From Apostichopus japonicus (lineage: Eukaryota; Echinodermata; Holothuroidea; Aspidochirotida; Stichopodidae), in the NCBI RefSeq assembly GCF_037975245.1, contig NC_092569.1, positions 29,058,668 to 29,122,667 on the forward strand: a stretch of DNA of 64,000 bases, given 5' to 3'. Below the pieces are notes generated by a model. That model made no database searches. It saw nothing but the letters and a program-made list of their open reading frames with translations, and was not told where the DNA came from. The position numbers and the translations under genes were made by a program. The first letter of the stretch is position 1. Every line of letters starts with the position of its first letter. Of the stretch, positions 34,982 to 44,601 are shown piece after piece.

Positions 34982-37900
34982 CTGTGAATTAAGCAAGTAA
35001 AGATATTCCCTTAAACTACAATCCATCACAATTAAGGGACCTATCACAATATAGACACATTAAACAATTAGTAAATATGATTGGATATATTAAGTTGAAT
35101 CTGGGCAGTTCCGTAAACTCGGACGTACATTTCGGATAGTTTATTGGTTCATACCTCAATGAGTATTTACATGAGGTAACTTTTAATTTGGATATTGTTT
35201 GTCATCTGCCTTCCAACATTATGCTGTGGGGTTTTCATTTTTTACCTCCTTATAAGCCACACAAAATTGTTAAAAAAACCACCCGGTGACGGACGTACGT
35301 TGAAAAAGTGATTTTTTTTCAGATCATAAATCTTATTGTAGATCGCTGGGATATGGAATGTTGAATAATTAAAAGCTTACATGTATCATGTTAATAAGAC
35401 CTTAAACTAGAATAAGCAGTAAAATCAAATTTAAATTTGATCACCTTCATGGGATATTTTCGCAAAGTTCTTGTGTGATGGACATACATTTTTTTATGAT
35501 GGATTTACATCTGCAAATTGTACGTCCGTCACAACACAATTGAGTTCCAATAAAGCAAAGTTTAATTTGTATATTGTAACGTAACTCCCTCTGTTTCACA
35601 ACTATTATTCTTACAACCTTGCAGCATGTTCTGTAACTACGGAGGACAATTTATCTCAATACTACACAGTACACATATATAGTAGTCAACATAAAGCTGA
35701 CACCTACAGTACAGAGACTATACAAAAAACATACTCTATCCCTAAACGTTGGGGTAATATATAATTGAAGAATCTCCATTTTTCAACAAAAAGCATTTGA
35801 ACCACAAACCAAAAAAGTTTGGTGAATCCCTGCCAACTAAATTAATCCCTGTTAAAAAAAGGTTTACATAATGAACTTAATAACAACCAAGTCAATGCCA
35901 CATTCATTCAAATTGGCACCACTGAGTTGGCATCAACAATTCCAAAATATACCAAATAAGAAATTCATATAATTTGATTCATCCACATTTTTACCACTTA
36001 GCTGAGCGGTGCTACAAGATTTTGATCCATGCTGACCTTAATGACCTTTGATCTTTGACAGTATTAGTAGGTTTTGTACTCACCAAGGGCAACTTACATA
36101 CAATGTGTGAGACGCATCCAAGTTAACACCATGTGAGCCTGTGTACAAAGTCTTCAGTACTTATCAATGTTGACCTCAATGACTTTTTACCTCTTTACAA
36201 TCAATAAGGGTTACTCATTTTAAGCAAATCTACATTCCACTTCTAAGTCTGTAAGTGCAAAGTTTACACTACTAAGTTAACCAGGAGCTATTGACCTCAA
36301 ATGAACTTTCACCTTATGTTTAATCTCTGTGACAGCATACATCAAATATTACTACACAGCAGGACATCCATGCTGAATCTCTGTGACAGCCTACATCACA
36401 AATATCACTACACAGCAGGACATATATGCTTAATCTCTGTGACAGTCTACATCACATATCACTACACAGCAGGGTATTGATGCTAAATCTCTGTGACAGT
36501 CTACATCACATATCACTAGATGTGCAGCAGGAGATTCATGCTTAATCTCTGTGACAGTCTACATCACATATTACTACACATCAGGGCATTTATGCTTAAT
36601 CTCTGTGACAGTCTACATCACATGTCACTACACAGCAGGATATTGATGCGTAATCAATGTGATAGTCTACATCACATTATACTACACAGCAGGACATGTA
36701 GGCTTAATATCTTTGACAGTCTACATCACAAATCAATACACAGCAGGACATTCGTGCTTAATATCTGTGACAGTCTACATCACATATCACAACACAGCAG
36801 GACATGTATCTTAATCTGTGACAGTCTACATTACATATCATCATATAGCAGAACATGTATGCTAAATCTCTGTGACAGTCTACATCAAATATCACTGTTG
36901 TATTTGAGTCATGTTATATCTCAGCTTATCATTGTTAGCAAGTTGTGCTTGTCTTTGTGTGATACCTTAGCATGTCACTGTACGAACATGGTTTCTATGT
37001 CTTTTCATTGCTGCACTAACTGTCATTTTGCTCGGTTCATGAACTGCATGTGATGTATTAGCATTTTTACTGTCAATAGGCCTAATTATGCTTGATTTAT
37101 GTGATGTCTTTACAGATCACAAATGGGGCCCAACTGGTTCAAAAAGTAATAGGCCCCTCAAATTCGGACCCAAAGAATGTGTCCCAAAATGCATTTGAGG
37201 TGGAAACAAAATGTGGGCAGACCTTCTCATTATAACACATCTACACATTGAGTATGACAAATATCCATCACTCCATCACGGCGGACTTCAGCAAGCGTCA
37301 CAGACGCACACAAACACACACACTTGACTGCATAGGTTCATTTGCTTCCAGCAAAGTGTCACAGACGCACACAAACTTGACTGCATAGGTTCCTTTGCTT
37401 CCAGCAAAGAACCGGAAAAATAAACGACATCCAAAGAAATAAAAAACAGAACATGACATTTAATACTACAGTGATGTTGTATACAACAAACACAGAGAGA
37501 AACCTATAATTTGGACAAACCTGCAGTTCCACTGTAAGTTCCCAGTCCAGACAGTCTGTAATTGTCACTTTCATCATTGATCCGGAACAAGTCAAACTTT
37601 GCGTAGTATGGAGCTCCATCTTTGTTCACCATATCGATCCGCAGTTGATAGTCACCTTGATTGGTGAGGTAATACAACTTATCATTTCCCAACCAAATCT
37701 CATGGTCCAGCTCACCAAAGCCTTCTTTATAGCTCTGCCAGTTACGATAGAAGTCAACGGAACCATCAACACGACGTTGGAATACCTGTATATAATGTAA
37801 GAACGAAAAGAATAATTCCAAATTATTTTCAATAACATTTTAATGAGAAAGTGCATTTAACTTCTTTGTAGAACGAACCTAAGGAAGGATGACCTGTGAA

Positions 37901-40900
37901 TGAGCAGTAACATAATCTTCCAAATTAAATCCATTCTGAACTGTAATTCACCCTTCTGTTAAGTGGCATGTTAGAGCAAAGTGAATTTCACCATCTACTA
38001 CCATAGTTGATTGCTCACAGACCATGAATGAAAACTGTTCTAATGTCTGTGTGTGTAATAGATAATCAGACCAATGTTGGATACTGTTGCTAATGTCTGA
38101 ACTCTGTCCCATTACAAATAACGGAATCTTACTTTCAAACTTCCATACTATTCGCTTTGGAACAGAAACACCTGCAATGATTTTGGGCTCAGCTCTGGTT
38201 TGAAATGATTACTTCAACAAACCAAAACTGGCCTCATTTGCGGAGAGAACGGGCCTAGTATTGAGACAGACAGATTGCTTTTGTAATAAACTCTAAATCT
38301 ATATCAAGAGAGCAAACCATCTACTCTGAATCTACTCTGACAATCCCCAATTTATAGACAATGGAATCAAACACTGTAATGATCTTAAGTGGTCTTCTGG
38401 AGGTTCAAAGTTAGTAAAGAAAAGTAAGATTAAAGAGATGACGTAAAGACCGATGGGAAGAATATCCATGACATGTATTGCAACAATCTCCATGGTTACA
38501 CAATTACATTAGAAATTACTGAAGTTTATTGTGTCAGAACTTGTTTCTCATTCTAACGGATGTTTATTTGTTTCTAGCAAATTTCACTGCCACTTCAAAT
38601 GTAGGCCTATAGCGGTAGGAACAGAACCCCTGACCCTTGCGTCACAAACTAATTCCGTACCAATCGTCCAAAGTGATTCTGCTGACCAGTGTGAATGCTT
38701 AATAGTAAATGATTTTATAACTGTCAATGAGAATGAGTGTATTACTATTGTACAGAGCACACCCTATAGTACGACGATAGTACTACGAATCGTAGTTTTG
38801 TTCCAGTTGAAAACAGTTCCTTCACCTTAGCCGATCGGGCTTTTTTCTCCTCTAGATCCAGCCTCGTAAGGTCGTCTACAATAAAAAGTGTTGATCCTTC
38901 AGGTGAGTTCTCCACGACTTCATTATAATAATCTTATCCTGAAAGGACAGACATCTCGCTAATATATGAGGCGGTTTATCTCCGACACCTCGTCCATCCC
39001 GATGGCATCTCTCAATACGTATTTTGTGACCACTTGGAAACTTTGAAAGGACCTTTTCTTGTAAAATAGTCGAACAATTCTCGTTTTCAATTCTTTTGAT
39101 TCCCACGACTCTGAAGTTGTTCCTTCTGGAATGCCGCTCAAGTTTGTTGATACATTCGGCATTTTCTTTGATGGTGACGTTGGCCTTCTCTAAAGCTTTA
39201 GAAATTCCCGAAAGGCGATTTGTATAATCTTTGTCTCTTTTTTCTAACTCCTCCACTCGTTCAGATAAGGATTTCGATAGCTTTATCCAGGTTGCTTTCC
39301 AACATACCAATGCTTTTTACGAAATCGTTACGCAATGACAACTTAAATGTTTCCAAATTCCTCTTTCCAGCTGGGCGTCGTCTCTGATTCAGAGCTCGAT
39401 CCACGTTGTCTACTGCGTTGACTTAGCATGGTAGGCTTTTTACTAGCCATGTCGCTTACTGTAGGCCTAGTTGTAGTTACCTTTGGCTTATTTTGCTTCC
39501 TTTGGGCCTATCTCTCACCATAACGGCACGAATTCACGAAGAAAAAAGTTAGAATATAGTTGATATTACGGGTTGGTGGTAACAAAACACTTGCTCAATG
39601 CAGGAGCAGTGGAGAATAAGCGTTAAAATTGAGAGCCCTTACAGAACGTTCTTAACAGTTATAAGGCAATCCTCGTTCCAATAATAATATTATACATAAT
39701 ATTATATATAATAATATATAATATTATTATAGCTGTAATTTCAAGGGAAATGATAATTTTTAAGAAGGTTAAACACGAGTTTCTTCGCATCTGCTGTTGT
39801 GATTGGAGCGATCTCACCTTTGAAACCCCGGTGGCGAATTACGGTAATCAGATTATCTGGAACAACAGTTTTATCAAGATTAATAAAGAAGTAGTTTGGT
39901 ACAGGAAGTGTTTTAATTCATTTTATGTCCGGGATTTGTATGACATGTCTAGCAGGCCTCTGTCGTATACTGCTTTTATTGCTAAATTTAATTGTTCAAG
40001 CTTCCCCTTTACAAAGCTGAATGGGATTATACATTCTATCCCACGTACTTGGGTACCATCCAGATATTCATTGCAGCTGCCGAAACAACCATGTAGTCAG
40101 CAGGTTATGTTAGCGCAACTATATGGTACTACTAAGATTTGTCAATATGCTTATAATAAATTTAACAGCCGTTGTATTGAGCAACCACGTTGTTGTTTAA
40201 AATTGGACACTTTAAACTGGAGTGAGATTTTTGGTTCTTGTGGCAAGATTAGAGATACTAAATTAAGAAGCTTTCAGTATTGACGACCCAAGTTGCAGTT
40301 TTTGTGGCGAGTCTACTGAAACTTTAGACCACCTTTACTGGCGCTGTAGCGCAGTTGGAGATATTTGGAACAAAATATATCTTGAAATCTTGAATTCAAA
40401 AGTTGACGTTGAGTACAAACACGTGTGTTTTGATAATGATTATGAAAACAAAATGAATGGTATAGCCTGACAATGTTTTATGCCAAATATTATATTTACT
40501 TTTGAAGAATTAACAAAAGCGTTCCAAGTTATGATATTTTCAAGCATAAGCTTTCATTTTTCTTGGGTGTTGAAATGTATATACTTATCAATAAGAAAAA
40601 GCACAAAGAAATTAAACTGCTAAGAGATTCTTTGCATTATTAATGTCCTTCTTGGTGTCATGAAACGAACTCTTTCTTTCTTTTCAACTAAATTTGTTGT
40701 GCAGAAGAAATGAATGCAAATAAAATAATGGAAAAAATAGTACTATTTTCCCCCTTTTTTCCCTTTTTTCAGGAGGAAAAAAAAAACCTAGATCTGACAA
40801 TTTACTAATGTCACATGAATCTAAATATGTGTGTCCGACTTACCGTCCAGCCTCCTCCGTTGGACATATCGCAGTAAACTTCAAACGGGGGGCCAGACCA

Positions 40901-43900
40901 ATTAGGAGGATTTACTTCGTACACACCGCTGTTTTTTTCACCGTCAGTAAGTTTTTGCGAACAATCAGAATATTGGTTTTCCTGACAATGAGGTATACCG
41001 TTTCTATATTCACAATCTGCGTTAGGATCACAACCTTCGGAGACGTTACACGTGAGGTAATCGTTTTTGCAAAGACATATTTTATCACACCTTGGAGAGG
41101 TGTAAATTTCTCCTTCCTGAAAAATTAAGAAAAATATTGTACTTTTTGGTGACACACAGGCGCTAACGGTTACTTTATAGTAAAATAAGGGTCAAGTAGT
41201 AACAGTAAGAGTGTAATAATGATCGTAAAAAACTATTCATTTTAATGATGCATCCACGTTTGAAGTAAAAATAAAAGGTTAAAAATAAAACCAAAATCAT
41301 ACAATCTTTCTCGGACGCTTAAAGAATACAAACAATGAATGAATAAAGACAAAACTACGAGATAACTAGACCAATCAGAACTCTGTATGATTTTATCTTT
41401 TGACCAGTTCAGCTCTCATAAAATATTAATAAAAGTATAACCATGGTTCTGGTTCCTGTGGTCAATTTTTTAAACTATATCTACTATACCCTATACCCTA
41501 TACTTGGAGTGTTAGCTCATTGGGTCCCCGGTTCGAGCCACGCCCAGATTAATGTATGTCGTCCAGTTACAGAGTTGTTGACAATTGACAATCGTAATCA
41601 TGGACGTTAAATATGAATCTATGAGACTGATTTCGGTCAGCTTGCGGCTTTGATAAGCCAATGATGGCATCTTCGCGAGTTCCTGCGTGCAGGAGGATCT
41701 AATAGACATAAATACCTATATACATACCCTTGATTGCCATTGACTTAAGTTTGTAGTCAACAGGAACAATTTGTTTTATACGATACAAACGATAAAAAAA
41801 TTTTTAAAAAATTGTGCATTTTCTCACCGGTACTACTGTTTCGTTCCCTGTTTGTTCATGCCTCATATAACATCCACACTCTTGTAGTGGAACGCAATCA
41901 TCATTTAGCATCAAGTAACCAGCAGGACACACACATGTTGTAATATCAGTACATGTCCTACTGCAAGACGAATTAGCACAAGAGCCCTCACATTTACAGG
42001 TACTTAGTACTTGATTAGGTGGGCACGAATCGATGTCTGAAAGAAACAAGAATTGTCAAATCACCAGTTTGATCATGAAGTCACGTAATCCTGTGACATG
42101 TAAGGCGTATGCTGTTTATCGATGTAATATCAGTTGAAATAAAAAACATCATTAATACCTGGTGCAATGGTAAGGCCAGAGGTCGTTTCGCTTTCCTCAG
42201 TAGGTGACGTTGTCTCATCTCGCCTTAAACCTATAACATAATCACAACAACGTTACTTAAATAGAAGTCATTTATTGATAATTAACTTTGAGATCTAGGC
42301 AGTCAATACCCCGAAGCTACTTAGCAGGTTATTAAGCAATGTTTTAATTATAATTGATAAAGCGAAATTAGTGTTTTTCTTCATTTGCGAAACAAAATTA
42401 TGTCTGCTGAAATTTGGAGTACTTTATAGTTAATACCTGGTGTAATGGTAAAGCCAGAGGTCGTTTCGCTTTCCTCAGTAGGTGACGTTGTCTCATCTCG
42501 CCTTAAACCTATAACATAATCACAACAACGTTACTTAAATAGAAGTCATTTATTGATAATTAACTTTGAGATCTAGGCAGTCAATACCCCGAAGCTACTT
42601 AGCAGGTTATTAAGCAATGTTTTAATTATAATTGATAAAGCGAAATTAGTGTTTTTCTTCATTTGCGAAACAAAATTATGTCTGCTGAAATTTGGAGTAC
42701 TTTATAGTTAATACCTGGTGTAATGGTAAGGTCAGAGGTCGTATCGCTTTCCTCAGTAGGTGACGTAAGGTCAGAGGTCGTTTCGCTTTCCTCAGTAGGT
42801 GACGTTGTCTCATCTCGCCTTAAACCTATAACATAATCACAACAACGTTACTTAAATAGAAGTCATTTATTGATAATTAACTTTGAGATCTAGGCAGTCA
42901 ATACCCCGAAGCTACTTAGCAGGTTATTAAGCAATGTTTTAATTATAATTGATAAAGCGAAATTAGTGTTTTTCTTCATTTGCGAAACAAAATTATGTCT
43001 GCTGAAATTTGGAGTACTTTATAGTTAATACCTGGTGTAATGGTAAAGCCAGAGGTCGTTTCGCTTTCCTCAGTAGGTGACGTTGTCACATCTCGCCTTA
43101 AACCTATAACATAATCACAACAACGTTACTTAAATAGAAGTCATTTATTGATAATTAACTTTGAGATCTAGGCAGTCAATACCCTGAGCTACTTAGCAGG
43201 TTATTAAGCAATTTTTCAATTAGAATTGATGAAGCGAAATTAGTGTTTTTCTTCATTTGCGAAACAAAATTATGTCTGCTGAAATTTGGAGTACTTTATA
43301 GTTAATACCTGGTGTAATGGTAAAGCCAGAGGTCGTTTCGCTTTCCTCAGTAGGTGACGTTGTCACATCTCGCCTTAAACCTATAACATAATCACAACAA
43401 CGTTACTTAAATAGAAGTCATTTATTGATAATTAACTTTGAGATCTAGGCAGTCAATACCCTGAGCTACTTAGCAGGTTATTAAGCAATTTTTCAATTAG
43501 AATTGATGAAGCGAAATTAGTGTTTTTCTTCATTTGCGAAACAAAATTATGTCTGGTTGGAGTACTTTAATAACATGCTGTAGATTGGGGGATTTTATTT
43601 ATCTCTCGACCGTCAAATGGTAAAGCAAAAACATTCTATTTAGCAAAATTAAACATAAATAACACAAGTTTTAAATATTTAATATATTATTTCGTCAAAA
43701 TGAGAACTCGAAATAGCAGAAAAACAGACATCTGTATGATTAAAAAAAATTCTTAGGTTTGAAATCAAGAGATTGATCATAACATATTTTAATCTTTTGT
43801 AACATTAATCGCTGGTCCCTTGCAGTTGCAAATACTAATAAGGATTCAATAGATTAGTACAATTGAGTGCATTAGTGCAAGGACAAAACACCAATGCAAT

Positions 43901-44601
43901 ACATTACAGGATAAAATATACCTTCTGGCAAAGTGTTTGGAAATTGGGCTTCAAAGTCACATAAATCTGTAGTAGAAAATATAAGAAAATCTATTTGATA
44001 TCTTTGTTAACTTTAAAATGTTTGCTTGTGAAGTTAATTTTAGCCTATGTTTTGATGATAAAGAGATATAACTCATAGAAAGAAAAGAAAAAAAAACAAT
44101 ACAAATAAGAAGATGATATAACTGAAATAGTCAGTGTCAATACAAAGCTGTTTTTTTTATTTAATCAAGTTTATATATGAAGCAAATAATACGGGAGAAT
44201 CATCTTTTGTATTGATCTTTATTTCTTTGTCTTTAAAGTGTCTTAGGTTCATGAAATGAATCAACAACTGAATTAATTTCCATGTCTTATTTTGCTCCTC
44301 GAATCAGCTTATCGTATATATAACATAGAAACACCTTCCCTTAATAATGTTTGGGAAGACAATTGTTAGAAAACGTTGGCGAGCTTCATTCATGATCCCG
44401 CATTATGGTCAGCACATTTACATATACAATATTGTTTGCTTAAGAACACAAACATTGAATAACGAATATGGCTACATTTACTGCACATTTTATTAAAAAT
44501 TAAAACAATATATTTTAAAGTGACATACTACCCGCTGATGAGATGTCGACTGAAACAATCACCACGAAGATGAAAAACATGACCAGTTTTAATGCATCCA
44601 T
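34713..44601 (-). CDS. FReD gene 1: secreted TIL plus fibrinogen-domain protein
   Basis: Exons in transcript order: 44601-44532, 43966-43922, 43380-43309, 43103-43032, 42825-42715, 42508-42437, 42230-42159, 42036-41828, 41116-40844, 37785-37521, 34981-34713 (TAG). They sum to 1,530 nt, 509 residues, one frame, all GT-AG. Order: signal peptide (1-23); short acidic segment (24-38); five Thr/Ser/Glu repeats (39-171); TIL-type cysteine module (171-241) and cysteine-rich linker (242-292); fibrinogen C-terminal domain (about 293-509). The last has GGGWTVFQRR, WLGNDKLYYLT, the calcium-site DRDND and YHGAWWYKDC...SNLNG. Fibrinogen-related proteins of invertebrates are secreted lectin-like molecules, many with immune roles. 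A Thr-rich stalk would be expected to be O-glycosylated. Function is family inference. The start ATG was chosen because it opens a clean signal peptide; an upstream in-frame ATG exists but adds no recognisable sequence. Confidence 0.88.
34982..37520. other. FReD gene 1 last intron
   Basis: Around 35110-35540 the words GGACGTAC and GTACGTCCGTCAC recur in both orientations, suggesting an old inverted-repeat element. The 55-bp minisatellite fills 36300-36895. A pair of 58-base repeats containing TCACAGACGCACACAAAC and TTTGCTTCCAGCAAAG is at about 37290-37410. No coding exon was seen. Confidence 0.5.
36300..36895. repeat. 55-bp minisatellite, about 11 copies
   Basis: The unit is TAATCTCTGTGACAGTCTAC, ATCACATATCACTACACAGC and AGGACAT plus a few bases; spacing 54-56. 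It produces a 177-codon open frame on the plus strand made of repeated LCDSLHH, which is not a gene. Confidence 0.92.
37521..37785 (-). CDS. FReD gene 1, middle fibrinogen exon
   Basis: Encodes VFQRRVDGSVDFYRNWQSYK, then GFGELDHEIWLGNDKLYYLT and YAKFDLFRINDESDNYRLSG to SGTAG. These are the family's most conserved motifs. Donor GTTTGT; phase 1 out. The matching exon of gene 2 (54296-54557) is only about half identical, in contrast to the nearly identical upstream exons. Confidence 0.93.
37786..38783. other. Intron sequence unique to gene 1, left of the duplication
   Basis: No coding or repeat signal was recognised. It ends where similarity to the gene 2 region begins at about 38784. Confidence 0.5.
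38784..39690 (-). pseudogene. L1/Tx1 LINE remnant: 5' region and ORF1 (copy 1)
   Basis: The minus-strand frame 39310-38876 encodes a coiled coil (LSERVEELEKRDKDYTNRL), then HSRRNNFRVVGIKRI and FQDKIIIMKSWRTHLKD, the RRM/C-terminal pattern of L1-type ORF1 proteins. The C-terminal part (DLTRLDLEEKKARSAKVKEL) is one frame off, and another frameshift breaks the N-terminus relative to the copy at 59684-59157. The element is cut at 38784, so ORF2 is absent here. Confidence 0.8.
39733..40735 (+). pseudogene. L1/Tx1 LINE ORF2 C-terminal fragment (copy 1)
   Basis: Plus-strand frame 39750-40283 includes NYGNQIIWNNSFIKINKEVV and SIPRTWVPSRYSLQLPKQP, then after a break CSFCGESTETLDHLYWRCSA, the zinc-finger-like end of Tx1-type ORF2. 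It is followed by a 3' UTR ending GCAAATAAAATAATGG. It is 5'-truncated and oriented opposite to the neighbouring ORF1 remnant, with an AT palindrome between them. Confidence 0.8.
40844..41116 (-). CDS. FReD gene 1, VWC/EGF-like linker and start of fibrinogen domain
   Basis: The first half is EGEIYTSPRCDKICLCKNDY, then TCNVSEGCDPNADCEYRNG, a VWC-like end to the TIL unit plus a short EGF-like turn. The second half is DCSQKLTDGEKNSGVYEVNP, then PFEVYCDMSNGGGWT, the N-terminal part of a fibrinogen C-terminal domain with its first two cysteines. 273 nt, phase 0 both sides. Confidence 0.88.
41500..41712 (+). mobile_element. Second SINE-type repeat, copy in FReD gene 1
   Basis: GGAGTGTTAGCTCATTGG, then GGTTCGAGCCACGCCCAG (box B-like), then GTCGTCCAGTTACAGAGTT and CCTGCGTGCAGGAGGATCT. 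The duplicate is at 61803-62012, and an older relative is at 23239-23457. The GTTAGCTCATTGG head lacks the middle of a tRNA, so it is not a functional tRNA gene. Confidence 0.7.
41828..42036 (-). CDS. FReD gene 1, TIL-type cysteine-rich exon
   Basis: Encodes DIDSCPPNQVLSTCKCEGSC, then CSRTCTDITTCVCPAGYLML and DDCVPLQECGCYMR. The spacing C..NQ.....C..SC...C, C.C..G++L, C+...CGC matches trypsin-inhibitor-like (TIL) modules found in VWF, mucins, zonadhesin and FCGBP-type proteins. Phase 1 in, phase 0 out. It differs from the gene 2 copy by five bases, three of which change an amino acid (Ala/Thr, Thr/Asn, Ser/Pro). Confidence 0.85.
42159..43380 (-). CDS. FReD gene 1, five tandem Thr/Ser/Glu cassette exons
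   Basis: Exons 43309-43380, 43032-43103, 42715-42825, 42437-42508 and 42159-42230. Four are 72 nt (24 codons) and the third is 111 nt because of an internal 39-nt duplication. Each encodes GLRRDETTSPTEESETTSGL or the DVTTS variant, then TIAP. All are phase 1 in and out, so any number can be included or skipped without frame change. Exon plus following intron repeats at 277-278 bases (317 for the long one). The stretch is a likely O-glycosylated stalk (inference). Confidence 0.85.
43922..43966 (-). CDS. FReD gene 1, short exon 2
   Basis: 45-nt exon, phase 1 in and out, encoding DLCDFEAQFPNTLPE. It has a single cysteine and no recognised domain. An identical 45-nt exon is at 63388-63432 in gene 2. 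It is supported by exact phase fit and conserved splice sites in both copies. Confidence 0.75.
44532..44601 (-). CDS. FReD gene 1, signal-peptide exon
   Basis: MDALKLVMFFIFVVIVSVDI followed by SSA and a split Gly codon: a short N-terminus, a 14-residue hydrophobic core and a small-residue cleavage region. Phase 1 out with a GTAGTA donor. The matching exon of gene 2 is cut by the window edge at 63993. Confidence 0.85.

Larger units (their letters stand above)
38784..44560. repeat. Segmental duplication, copy 1
   Basis: From about 38784 rightward the sequence is nearly identical to 59064-64000, introns included. It covers the LINE remnants, the SINE, the TIL and linker exons, the cassette exons, exon 2 and the signal exon. 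Copy 1 is about 820 bases longer, which is close to three extra cassette units of 278 bases. Left of 38784 the two regions are unrelated. Confidence 0.93.

Noticed and set aside
36520-37053. 177-codon plus-strand open frame with repeated LCDSLHH
   Set aside because: It is the translation of the 55-bp minisatellite in a FReD intron; 55-56-base units in all frames, no domain and no splice support.
39733-40735. Twin-priming (5' inversion) as the origin of the inverted LINE pieces
   Set aside because: In copy 2 the inverted piece is a whole element that also contains the region of the plus fragment, which twin priming would not produce.
40808-41128. Plus-strand 106-codon open frame (and its twin at 61110-61430)
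   Set aside because: Antisense of the cysteine-rich/fibrinogen exon; conserved only because the exon is duplicated.
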